Below, piece by piece: positions 6,979 to 14,248 of a DNA stretch of 64,000 bases (positions are counted from its first letter, which is position 1; each line of letters starts with the position of its first letter). The DNA is taken from contig DXXK01000087.1 of NCBI GenBank assembly GCA_019416425.1, positions 1 to 64,000 on the forward strand. Direction: 5' to 3'. Both the position numbers and the translations under genes were made by a program. This DNA is from Bacteroidales bacterium (GTDB taxonomy: Bacteria > Bacteroidota > Bacteroidia > Bacteroidales > Muribaculaceae). The notes beneath the pieces were generated by a model. The model made no database searches and had not been told where the DNA came from. It saw nothing but the letters and a program-made list of their open reading frames with translations.

Positions 6979-8382
6979 TTATGCTCTATTGAGAATGTCG
7001 AGGTTAATGTTGCCGTAACGCTGGAAGTGCTTGAAAAGCTTATCCATCTGGTCGTTGGTGTGGATGGGAATACGTTCCTTGTTGGATTTCTTTTCTCGTA
7101 GTTTCTGCTCAATTGTGCGGATGTGGGTATTCTCGAAAGGTTTCTCAAACACTTTCTTTACAAATCGGGCGATTACGCCTCCTTGCAGTCGAAGGAATTT
7201 GCCGACATTATATCCCAGATGCTTCAAATCCTCTTTTGTCAGGTGGTTGCTCCTGAGATTCACCGGTGTGAATGGTGGCATGGCATTGACAGTCCATATC
7301 TTGGCATTGTGATGTAGTTTTTGTAACTCATCGGCTTCGAGATAGGGTTGCATCATGAATGTGATGTAAGCACAGATAAACTCTATCTGGGCGAGGCTAA
7401 ATTTCATATCTTCTTCAGCGAGTTCGGCATGTGCGGCGTTGCACTGTTCATGTTGCAGTAGCAGTTGTTTCTGAATCTCAGAATGTTCCTTGTCTGATTT
7501 CAATGCTTTCAATGCGGCTTCAATCTGGTCGGAATAATAGACATCACCGTTTGCGTCAATGTAAGCTTCTTCCTCCCATTCCTCGATGCGTATCTTGCCG
7601 TCATCCTGCTTGATGCGGTTTTCTTTGGCGGTCTTGGTAAAACAACCGATTGAATCATCACTTTTGGGATATGCGCGGACACGATATATGCCGAGTTCCA
7701 GTTCTTTCCTTATATGTTTGGGCTGGAGACTTACCCATTCATTGTATAGCGTATCCGATTCCAGAACTTCCTCAAGTCCATGACCGCCGATATAATCCTC
7801 AAAATAAGGATATTCGCCACGGGCTTCATCCCGTTCTTGAAGGCTGCCGTACTCGGTGATATTGTCCTCAAGATTATCGAAAACGACATCATCAATATCT
7901 ATGGCTCCAATTTTTATTCTTGTGCCATCTTCAAGTGTAAGATATTCGACATCTTCCTCGATTTCTTCATTGGAATCCACCTGAAAAGTATTCTCCGAAC
8001 AAATTTCAGTTTCAAGGTCTTGCGCAGGGGCCGAACATTTCATCATAGAAGGTTCCGACTCTTCTACGGTGGGTATGGCAATCTGTTCACCAGTGGTAGT
8101 CTCGGCAATAGCCATGACTTCACGGCGGCGAAAAAGAGATGGAAGGCGGTTTAACACATCTTCGATTACCGAGTGCAAACCGCAATAAAGACCGATTGAG
8201 AGGACAAAGAAAACGGCAAAGAGTACATTGCCGGTAAATTGGTCGGTGCCAAAACGGTGAATGGCAGCGTGGCGACCAAGTAAAGCCATGATGCCACATC
8301 CGGCAACAACGGCACTCCAGATAAAAATTTTGTCCCGGGTAGGGGGAGCATAACTCCTCAAGCGCTGGGGCGTATTTCTCAT
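6979..8382 (-). CDS. Membrane-anchored mobile-element protein of unknown function
   Basis: I do not recognise a named family. The protein has about 467 residues. Two membrane segments lie near the N-terminus (about 24-45 and 60-80; IFIWSAVVAGCGIMALLG and VLFAVFFVLSIGLYCGL). A long acidic stretch follows (many E/D, about 100-300), then a basic helical C-terminal domain (about 340-469) rich in Lys and Arg. The open frame begins at a TTG at 8388; the ATG at 8382 is the better start. The strongly two-sided charge suggests a membrane-tethered protein that binds nucleic acid or a partner, but this is inference. It lies between the EVE gene and the other unknown island gene. Confidence 0.6.
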   Translation of the reverse strand: MRNTPQRLRSYAPPTRDKIFIWSAVVAGCGIMALLGRHAAIHRFGTDQFTGNVLFAVFFVLSIGLYCGLHSVIEDVLNRLPSLFRRREVMAIAETTTGEQIAIPTVEESEPSMMKCSAPAQDLETEICSENTFQVDSNEEIEEDVEYLTLEDGTRIKIGAIDIDDVVFDNLEDNITEYGSLQERDEARGEYPYFEDYIGGHGLEEVLESDTLYNEWVSLQPKHIRKELELGIYRVRAYPKSDDSIGCFTKTAKENRIKQDDGKIRIEEWEEEAYIDANGDVYYSDQIEAALKALKSDKEHSEIQKQLLLQHEQCNAAHAELAEEDMKFSLAQIEFICAYITFMMQPYLEADELQKLHHNAKIWTVNAMPPFTPVNLRSNHLTKEDLKHLGYNVGKFLRLQGGVIARFVKKVFEKPFENTHIRTIEQKLREKKSNKERIPIHTNDQMDKLFKHFQRYGNINLDILNRA

Positions 8383-8465
8383 AAGCAAACAGTGGATTAA
8401 AATTTCACGTCTTTATAGACAATTTAACCCAATGAATTGTTCACCACCCAAGTATTAATATAGAA

Positions 8466-9026
8466 TCAATCCCACCAACTTCGCATAAAGTAAAGCCTGA
8501 GAGTATGGTAGATATGCCATGCCTTTTCCACTCTCAAATGTGATTGCCACATGGCACCATCTTTACTATCTGTATATCTGGATAATTCTATCTTACAAAA
8601 GCGCATGGCATTTTTGTAATTCACATAAACCGGAATGGTATAGTATGATTCAGGATCGTCTTCAAGTTCATACAAATCCCCATTATTTTTACTTTTTACA
8701 AAGTTAAAAGGTTTGCCGACACGTTCGTAGCATCCGTCCTCTTTTATAATATCCAACAACCTTAATGCAAGATTAAGGCGTTCAATATCACGCTTGGCGT
8801 ACAGATGATTATGGTAATGCGCTATTGAATCGCGCACCCTGCTTATCTGATGCCGTTCAACAGCGAGAATACTTGAATAATCAAAATCATAGATGCGACG
8901 CGATATGTTGAAATAGGAAAACCATCTGCCGATATTTTCCCAAAATCTGCGGACGCTAATATCTTTGGCACTATAGTATAGCCGTATGATTTTATTCCTC
9001 ATGTTGTTATGGTTCATATTCCGCAT
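8466..9026 (-). CDS. Hypothetical island protein
   Basis: No family recognised. About 186 residues, basic, with many aromatic residues (YYSAKDISVRRFWENIGRWFSYF near the N-terminus) and no signal peptide or clear membrane span. The segment IAHYHNHLYAKRDIERLNLALRLLDIIKEDG looks helical. The frame extends to a TTG at 9029; ATG codons at 9026, 9017 and 9002 are all possible starts. It follows the XRE regulator by about 65 bases and may share its transcript. AT-rich composition matches the rest of the island. Confidence 0.55.
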   Translation of the reverse strand: MRNMNHNNMRNKIIRLYYSAKDISVRRFWENIGRWFSYFNISRRIYDFDYSSILAVERHQISRVRDSIAHYHNHLYAKRDIERLNLALRLLDIIKEDGCYERVGKPFNFVKSKNNGDLYELEDDPESYYTIPVYVNYKNAMRFCKIELSRYTDSKDGAMWQSHLRVEKAWHIYHTLRLYFMRSWWD

Positions 9027-9092
9027 CAAGAAGCTCGTCGAAAGTGGAACACTGCATTATTTTCGTGATTGGAAATCTTTTTGCCCATAACT

Positions 9093-9356
9093 CTATATGG
9101 TTAAAAGTTTTACACCAAGTGCGTCTGAAATCTTTGCGATAGTCCGTAAGGTGAAATTGTGTGTACCTCCAAGCCGTCGAGAAACTTCTGCTTCGGTCTT
9201 GCCCATTTTTTTTGCCAACTGTTTCTGACTGATATTCTTTTCCCTGAGAATCATATCAATCTTATCAGCAAGGGCGAACGACATATCAAGTTCCAGCTTG
9301 ACATCGTTGGAAACGGTGGCAAGACATTCATCAAAAAGAAGGGCTGTCGTTTTCAT
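9093..9356 (-). CDS. XRE-family helix-turn-helix regulator (antitoxin-like)
   Basis: The 87-residue protein has a clean cro/C1-type HTH at about residues 28-85 (REKNISQKQLAKKMGKTEAEVSRRL, then TLRTIAKISDALGV). The short N-terminal extension, MKTTALLFDECLATVSNDVK, is usual for Bacteroidales regulators in this class. Its ATG overlaps the stop of a 33-codon ORF (ATGA), so the two are translationally coupled, an arrangement also seen in toxin-antitoxin pairs. No recognisable toxin is next to it. It probably controls its own operon or the island's integration and excision genes. Confidence 0.82.
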   Translation of the reverse strand: MKTTALLFDECLATVSNDVKLELDMSFALADKIDMILREKNISQKQLAKKMGKTEAEVSRRLGGTHNFTLRTIAKISDALGVKLLTI

Positions 9357-9454
9357 AGCTCAAAAGTTTTATCAGTTATACCATTCAGGACTGTTTCCTC
9401 GACGATGATGGATCCATCTTTCTCAACTGCTAAGATAAAACAAATTTCTGACAT
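9353..9454 (-). CDS. Small ORF coupled to the XRE regulator (33 codons)
   Basis: An ATG at 9454 opens a 33-residue frame beginning MSEICFILAVEKDGSIIVEE and ending in TFEL. Its TGA overlaps the ATG of the XRE gene. The predicted beta-strand-like start (EICFILAVEKDGSIIVEE) and the exact stop/start overlap argue for real translation, and the ORF is too short for most gene finders. It could be a small partner protein or a leader peptide coupling translation to the regulator. No function can be assigned. Confidence 0.5.
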   Translation of the reverse strand: MSEICFILAVEKDGSIIVEETVLNGITDKTFEL

Positions 9455-9474
9455 AATTAGCTTTTATGCTAATT
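9455..9474. promoter_or_regulatory. Palindrome before the XRE operon
   Basis: AATTAGC and GCTAATT form a perfect 7-base inverted repeat with a 6-base spacer. It lies between the integrase stop and the start codon of the 33-codon ORF and directly abuts that ATG. Autoregulatory XRE proteins often bind such a site, so it is a candidate operator; it could also act as a translation-masking hairpin. Confidence 0.45.
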
Positions 9475-9476
9475 TT

Positions 9477-10583
9477 TTATTTCAGTGAGATTGAGTTGGC
9501 GGCATCGCGCTTCTTCTGATTCACGACCTCTGCGTAGATCTGAGTCGTGGCCACGTTTTTATGCGTAAGCATCTTGCTGACGGTGTAGATGTCAGTACCG
9601 TTGGTTATCAGCAAGGTAGCGTAGGTGTGACGCAGCCCGTGGAAGGTGATTTTCTTTTTGATGCCGGCATCTTTGAGCCATTTCTTGAATGGTTCGCGGG
9701 TATGTGCGCGACTCAGTCCCTTGAATACCATGCCGCGGTCAGGTTCTCCGCAATACGACAGAGCTTCATCACTCAACGGTAATGTCGCCTGTGTCTTGGT
9801 TTTCTGGGTGCGGATACGCATACAGTAGCCGCCATCGGGTGACACTTCAATGTTTTCCCAACGTAGTTGCAGAATATCACTTATGCGTAGTCCGGTCATG
9901 CAGGCGAACAACGATGCTCGTTTCAGCGCATCCACTTTACAGGGAGTGGCGGCAAGGCGTTTGACCTCTTCGATTTCGAGGTAGTTGATTTTGGGTTCCT
10001 CCCAGTCGATGCGATCGAGATAGTCGTTGACATTCTCGCGGAGCCAACCTTCTTTATATGCCAGTTTCAGCAGGGCGCGAAATGTTGACCAATATCCGGC
10101 GGCAGAGTTGCGGGAGATGATATTGCCGGACTGCTTTACGCGAATCTTCAGTATGTACGAGCGGAAGTCGTTGCAAAGACCGATGGTCACATCCTTCATC
10201 AGGCAGCGGCCATTGCAGAAATCCTTGAAATGCTTATACACAATCGACCATTTCTGATATTTCTCTTTTGTCTTGTTCTCGAAGTATTGCAGGAAGTCGG
10301 CCTGCTTCTTGGTGCGGTCGAGGAAACCGTACTCCTCATTGATGATTGCAAGTTCACGGGTAGCTCGGATGCCCCGGGCTTTGAGCATGATTTCCTCGTT
10401 GTAGTCAAACTCAAACTTGTTCTTCGGATTTCCGAAGAGGTAGAGACCGAGGAACTCACGCCGCGACATCTTCTTGATGTGCGGATTCCATATCGGCGGA
10501 TAGAAGTCGAGGTAGAGCGACACTTTGCCGCTGCGCAGTTTCTCCTGACGGAGGGTTACTTTGGTGATGGTTGCTGATTCCAT
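9477..10583 (-). CDS. Tyrosine recombinase (island integrase)
   Basis: This is a phage/NBU-type integrase of about 368 residues. It has an N-terminal arm-binding domain (TLRQEKLRSGKVSLYLDFYP), a SAM-like core-binding domain and a C-terminal catalytic domain. Counting from the longest frame (10649), the catalytic residues appear as R255 (MTGLRISD), H337-R340 (HGLRH), H363 (LTHKNV) and Y372 (TQIYAEV). I prefer the ATG at 10583 (MESATITK), because the upstream residues are not like the family. It integrates and excises the island, most likely at the nearby mnmE end. It looks intact. Confidence 0.93.
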   Translation of the reverse strand: MESATITKVTLRQEKLRSGKVSLYLDFYPPIWNPHIKKMSRREFLGLYLFGNPKNKFEFDYNEEIMLKARGIRATRELAIINEEYGFLDRTKKQADFLQYFENKTKEKYQKWSIVYKHFKDFCNGRCLMKDVTIGLCNDFRSYILKIRVKQSGNIISRNSAAGYWSTFRALLKLAYKEGWLRENVNDYLDRIDWEEPKINYLEIEEVKRLAATPCKVDALKRASLFACMTGLRISDILQLRWENIEVSPDGGYCMRIRTQKTKTQATLPLSDEALSYCGEPDRGMVFKGLSRAHTREPFKKWLKDAGIKKKITFHGLRHTYATLLITNGTDIYTVSKMLTHKNVATTQIYAEVVNQKKRDAANSISLK

Positions 10584-10653
10584 ATTTTTGCTTTTGTAGA
10601 AATTATAAGGCGTAAAGGTAAATGGTGGTTGCCGAGTGAACAAAATCACCGGA

Positions 10654-11568
10654 TTATAACTGAATCTCAGGGTTGAACAACGCTTCTAACTCTTTGGTGT
10701 TCAGCTTTACATACTTGCCGCAACGAAGCTTGGTTATCTTGTATGTCTTGACATAGTGATACAGTTGGTCGCGTGTCAGAGAGTATTTTTCCATAGCTTC
10801 AGGCACTGAGATAAACTCGACATCCTCGGCTGACTTGGCACCCTTAGCCACATCGAAGTGATATTTGGAGTAATAGACTTTCGGACCCTCTTTGCGTTTC
10901 GGTATTCCGATCTTGGATACCAGCGAATATATCGCCGAGAGAGTCATGCCATATTTTCCCTGAATATCCTCGACCGAATACCACTCCGTGATTTCCGGAT
11001 TCTCCTTTCTCGCCGAGAAAAGGCGGTCGATATGGCTCTTGCTGAAATAAGCCTTGCCGCGTAGGATGGTCTTAGGCACATTGTTCTCGGCGACCACTTT
11101 GTAAATCCATGAATCCTTGACCCCGAATTTCTCTCGAATATCGGCGCGTGTGTAAAAGTCGGAAAGGGACTTTCCTTTTTTCTCAGAGGTTTCTTCTTTC
11201 AGCTCGTTTTCTTTCGGTGAGAGAAAATCAAACATCGCCTGAATATCGGCTTTGCTGATGAGGGTCTTTCGCTCGAATCTCACGACCTTGATTTTGCCAT
11301 TGCGGATATAGCGGTAAATCGACATTCTCCCGATGCCCAACAATTCCGCTGCCTGTGTCGGTGTCAGGTAGTCCTTGTCCCGCCATTTATTGTTGGCGGC
11401 ATGAGTGGCAATCTCCTGATTTGACATTGCCATCTTCTTTTGCCGGAAACGCTCTTTGTATGAGCGTTCCGAACACCGCTTCGAGCAGAAGCGTGTGACT
11501 GTGGTCTGGGCGATAAATTTCTTTCCGCACCATTCGCAGATCCTCTCAACTTTGATGTTGCTACTCAT
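10654..11568 (-). CDS. Zinc-finger protein with repeated excisionase-like HTH units
   Basis: Starting at the ATG at 11568 (MSSNIKVERICEW) the protein has about 304 residues. A treble-clef-like CEWCGKK...FCSKRC zinc motif lies at about residues 10-32. Four MerR/excisionase-type helix-turn-helix units follow: YLTPTQAAELLGIGRMSIYR, FYTRADIREKFGVKDSWIYK, WYSVEDIQGKYGMTLSAIYS and FISVPEAMEKYSLTRDQLYH. Each is followed by a short wing with a basic patch. It lies directly before the integrase, in the same direction, next to the island end. That position suggests a recombination directionality or att-organising protein, which is inference. The four-fold repeat is unusual. Confidence 0.75.
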   Translation of the reverse strand: MSSNIKVERICEWCGKKFIAQTTVTRFCSKRCSERSYKERFRQKKMAMSNQEIATHAANNKWRDKDYLTPTQAAELLGIGRMSIYRYIRNGKIKVVRFERKTLISKADIQAMFDFLSPKENELKEETSEKKGKSLSDFYTRADIREKFGVKDSWIYKVVAENNVPKTILRGKAYFSKSHIDRLFSARKENPEITEWYSVEDIQGKYGMTLSAIYSLVSKIGIPKRKEGPKVYYSKYHFDVAKGAKSAEDVEFISVPEAMEKYSLTRDQLYHYVKTYKITKLRCGKYVKLNTKELEALFNPEIQL

Positions 11569-11817
11569 GTCATACGTGTTAATTTCGTTATCAATCGTAT
11601 CATGGCGTATCACGACGTACCGTGACGTACCACATTCTCCACCACCTTGCTGACGCTTGGGGTGAAATGAGTCGCTGTCGTACAAAATCCGTACAAAATG
11701 GTGCTAAAAAACGCCTGACACTGACAGTTATCAGCATTAGGCGTTCTTGTAAGAGTTAAGTTTTATCGGTCAGTATCAGTCAATTGCTATTAATATAACG
11801 CATTGATAATCAACCAC
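11569..11817. other. Island/chromosome junction, probable attachment region
   Basis: This 249-base gap lies between the island's last gene and the mnmE stop codon. It holds a direct repeat GTACAAAAT (twice near 11681-11699) and imperfect inverted repeats GACACTGAC (11717-11725) and GTCAGTATC (11769-11777). These could be integrase arm sites. The core of the attachment site is probably in or just beyond the mnmE 3' end, but the second copy lies outside the window and cannot be aligned. Confidence 0.45.
11706..11745 (-). terminator. Rho-independent terminator downstream of mnmE
   Basis: On the minus strand AACGCCT pairs with AGGCGTT, with an inner CTGA/TCAG pairing, and the stem is followed by TTTTTT. 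It lies about 75 bases after the mnmE stop and would end the nuclease-mnmE transcript before it enters the island. Confidence 0.7.
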
Positions 11818-13311
11818 TTACTTGCCGATGCAGAAGTTGTGGAAGATGGAGGCGAGGAGGTCGGCGGGGGCGATGGCGCCGGTGACCAGGCCGAGGTGGT
11901 GGAGGGACTCGCGGACGTCCTGGGCCACAAGGTCGGTGGGGAGGCTGTCGCGCAGGCCGTCGATGGCGCGCGACAGCGCTGCTGCGCCTGCTGTCAGGGC
12001 TTCGTAGTGACGGGCATTCGTCACTATCAACTCGCTGTCGGGATCGTGGTCCTGAACTGAGGCACGCAAAAGAATCTCTTCCAATTGGTCAAGACCTTCG
12101 CCGGTCTTGGCACTGATTCGCAACATATGGCATGGCTCGATTCGGTCTCCGATTAAATCATAGGCTCGGCCTTGATCACGTATGGAAATCAAATCACTAA
12201 GAAGACCCTGATTGTTGAATCCACTTAAGTCATCTAAGGGATCCCAATCTCTAATTAGTCCCGGACCATCAGTGCCTCTCAAACCATCGAGGTCGGAGGA
12301 AAGGTCGGATTTGTTGAGGAGGATGATGTTGACGGTGTCGGGGGTGGCGAGATGTGGGCGAAGCTGCGCCAGCTGCGGCTCCAACGGCTGGCCGGGATCA
12401 ACCACCCAGAGGGTGACGACGGCACGTCGTATGTAGTCCTTGGCACGCTCGATGCCTATGCGCTCCACGGTGTCGTCCGTGTCACGTAGGCCGGCTGTGT
12501 CGAAGAAGCGGAACAATGTTCCGCGGATCTCGCGCGTATCCTCGATTACGTCGCGTGTGGTGCCGGGTATGTCGCTGACAATGGCCTTGTCATCGTCCAG
12601 CAACCGGTTCAGCAACGTGGACTTTCCGGCGTTAGGCGATCCGGCAATTGCCACGGGTACACCTTCCTTGAAGACACGTCCCGTGGCATAGGAGTGTGCC
12701 AGTCGTTGCACCACCTTCAGTGTCTCGGTCGCCGAGGCGATCAGCTCGGAACGGTCAGCGAACTCCACGTCCTCCTCGGCGAAGTCGAGCTCCAGTTCCA
12801 TTAACGATGCGAAATGCACCAGTTGTCCGCGCAGTTCCTCGAGCCTGTGTGAGAATGTGCCGGACATCTGCTGTATGGCCAGACGGTGTGCGGCCTTTGA
12901 TCTTGCGGAAATCAGGTCGGCCACAGCCTCGGCCTGAGCCAGGTCCATGCGGCCGTTCAGGAAGGCACGTTGCGAGAATTCTCCAGGTCCTGCGGGACGA
13001 GCTCCAAGCTGAACCAGACGGCTCATGGCCTCGCGCTGGATCCAGCGTGAGCCATGTACCGAAATCTCGACTGTATCCTGGCCTGTGAATGAGTTCGGAG
13101 CTCGGAACAGCGTGATGACGGCCTGGTCCAGAACAGTATCGTCCTCCTGCAGCAACAGGCCTAGATGAGCAGTATGCGACGCGCAGGCATCAAGGTCCTT
13201 TCCACGCCACATCCGGGCCACAATTCCGAAAGCATCAGGCCCGGACACGCGGATCACCGCCAGGCCACCCTCGCCGTGCGGAGTAGCGATTGCGGCTATG
13301 GTATCGGTCAT
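11818..13311 (-). CDS. mnmE: tRNA uridine-5-carboxymethylaminomethyl modification GTPase MnmE
   Basis: The protein has 497 residues from the ATG at 13311. The N-terminal domain binds the folate cofactor (IAAIATPHGEGGLAVIRVSGP). The inserted GTPase domain shows G1 at about residues 224-231 (GSPNAGKS), G2 DIPGTTRD, G3 DTAGLR and G4 NKSD. The C-terminus ends FCIGK, carrying the conserved cysteine. With MnmG it modifies U34 of certain tRNAs. The start codon overlaps the stop of the upstream nuclease gene (ATGA), so I reject the start 12 bases upstream. The intact 3' end borders the mobile island, a position used as an integration site elsewhere. Confidence 0.97.
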   Translation of the reverse strand: MTDTIAAIATPHGEGGLAVIRVSGPDAFGIVARMWRGKDLDACASHTAHLGLLLQEDDTVLDQAVITLFRAPNSFTGQDTVEISVHGSRWIQREAMSRLVQLGARPAGPGEFSQRAFLNGRMDLAQAEAVADLISARSKAAHRLAIQQMSGTFSHRLEELRGQLVHFASLMELELDFAEEDVEFADRSELIASATETLKVVQRLAHSYATGRVFKEGVPVAIAGSPNAGKSTLLNRLLDDDKAIVSDIPGTTRDVIEDTREIRGTLFRFFDTAGLRDTDDTVERIGIERAKDYIRRAVVTLWVVDPGQPLEPQLAQLRPHLATPDTVNIILLNKSDLSSDLDGLRGTDGPGLIRDWDPLDDLSGFNNQGLLSDLISIRDQGRAYDLIGDRIEPCHMLRISAKTGEGLDQLEEILLRASVQDHDPDSELIVTNARHYEALTAGAAALSRAIDGLRDSLPTDLVAQDVRESLHHLGLVTGAIAPADLLASIFHNFCIGK

Positions 13312-14159
13312 TTCCTGTCCCATTCCTTGAACGATGCTACAGATTCGACCTTATCCTCGATGTCGTCGGGGAGAGCATAGAAGAAGTCCAGGCCCGTCAG
13401 CTTCTCGACATCATCGATTGAGGTGACGTAGTTCTGCATTGATCCGGGCGAGGACATGTTGGGATAAACAAATGCTATGCCCCGGGGCTGATCAACATAC
13501 GGCGCGATTATTACCTTGAAGAAAGCTCCGGGCACGCGGACCCCGGCCTGACCGATGCGCTTGGAGTCGGACTTCTCATAGATTGGTCCGGCCACGATCA
13601 CTATCGCTGAATCGCGCTGGGCCCAGACTCGCTCGCGGTTCTCCAGGGTGTTCCATGCACCGGAGTTCAGAGAATGGTCCTGAGGGCACATATTGGCCAT
13701 GACGAAGCAATCCTCCATGGCCTTCATGCTCCATTTCTGGTCGGCGGCGGGACACATGTGGCCACGGTCATAGCCCGAGCGGGCGTAGTCGCCGGTCGTG
13801 GGACATCCTTTAAGGTCGGTATCCTGCCAGAAACGGTTGCTGCGAGCGGCGCCACCGTCGGTCTCCGAGCCGAGCAATTCCCATGCCACCCAGTCAGGAG
13901 TCTTGTTGTCGGGGTTGAAGGCCAGCCGGAATCCTTCGTAATCCTTGCGTACGCTTCCAGCCGGATGTCCCTTGACCAGATCCAGGTCGGAATACGTTCC
14001 TGTTGGAGCGGAAGCAGGCTGGCCGGACGCCTTGACCTCGACATCCTCTGGTTGTGATGGATCGCGGGGGACTTCCTCACGGTTGCGTCTCTGGCCCAGG
14101 CCGTAGGCTATGATTATTGCTGCAGCCGCCACCATGAATATAACTGCGAATTTCTTCAT
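13308..14159 (-). CDS. Exported DNA/RNA non-specific endonuclease (NUC1 type)
   Basis: The 283-residue protein has an N-terminal signal or anchor (residues 2-20, FAVIFMVAAAAIIIAYGLG). A proline-rich linker leads to a beta-beta-alpha-metal nuclease domain with the DRGH motif (YDRGHMCPAAD, catalytic H134). The downstream metal-binding asparagine region is NMCPQDHSLNSGAW followed by LENRERVW. It would cut nucleic acid outside the cytoplasm, perhaps for nutrition. It overlaps the mnmE start by 4 bases and is cotranscribed with it. A good promoter lies at 14167-14198. Confidence 0.92.
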   Translation of the reverse strand: MKKFAVIFMVAAAAIIIAYGLGQRRNREEVPRDPSQPEDVEVKASGQPASAPTGTYSDLDLVKGHPAGSVRKDYEGFRLAFNPDNKTPDWVAWELLGSETDGGAARSNRFWQDTDLKGCPTTGDYARSGYDRGHMCPAADQKWSMKAMEDCFVMANMCPQDHSLNSGAWNTLENRERVWAQRDSAIVIVAGPIYEKSDSKRIGQAGVRVPGAFFKVIIAPYVDQPRGIAFVYPNMSSPGSMQNYVTSIDDVEKLTGLDFFYALPDDIEDKVESVASFKEWDRK

Positions 14160-14166
14160 AACAGTG

Positions 14167-14198
14167 CAAAGTTACAATAAACGTACGATATATGCAAT
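14167..14198 (-). promoter_or_regulatory. Promoter of the nuclease-mnmE operon
   Basis: On the minus strand a TAACTTTG -7 box (14167-14174) is preceded by 20 bases and then a TTG-type -33 element (14195-14198). The ATG at 14159 is only 8 bases downstream of the box, implying a very short leader. Confidence 0.5.
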
Positions 14199-14199
14199 G

Positions 14200-14231
14200 A
14201 AAAAACGGCTGCTCCCACCGGGGCAGCCGTT
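14200..14231 (-). terminator. Terminator of the large secreted GLUG-type protein gene
   Basis: AACGGCTGC and GCAGCCGTT pair over 9 bases, extended by GC pairs in the loop. On the minus strand the stem is followed by TTTTTT. It lies about 18 bases past the stop at 14249. Confidence 0.9.
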
Positions 14232-14248
14232 ACATTTCATGATCAGGG

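Noticed and set aside
9002..9180. Alternative frame running through the end of the XRE gene toward the next gene, ending DELLDAEYEP
   Set aside because: The reading looks protein-like past the XRE stop but has no start of its own and overlaps a well-supported HTH gene; a frameshift product is possible but not supported.
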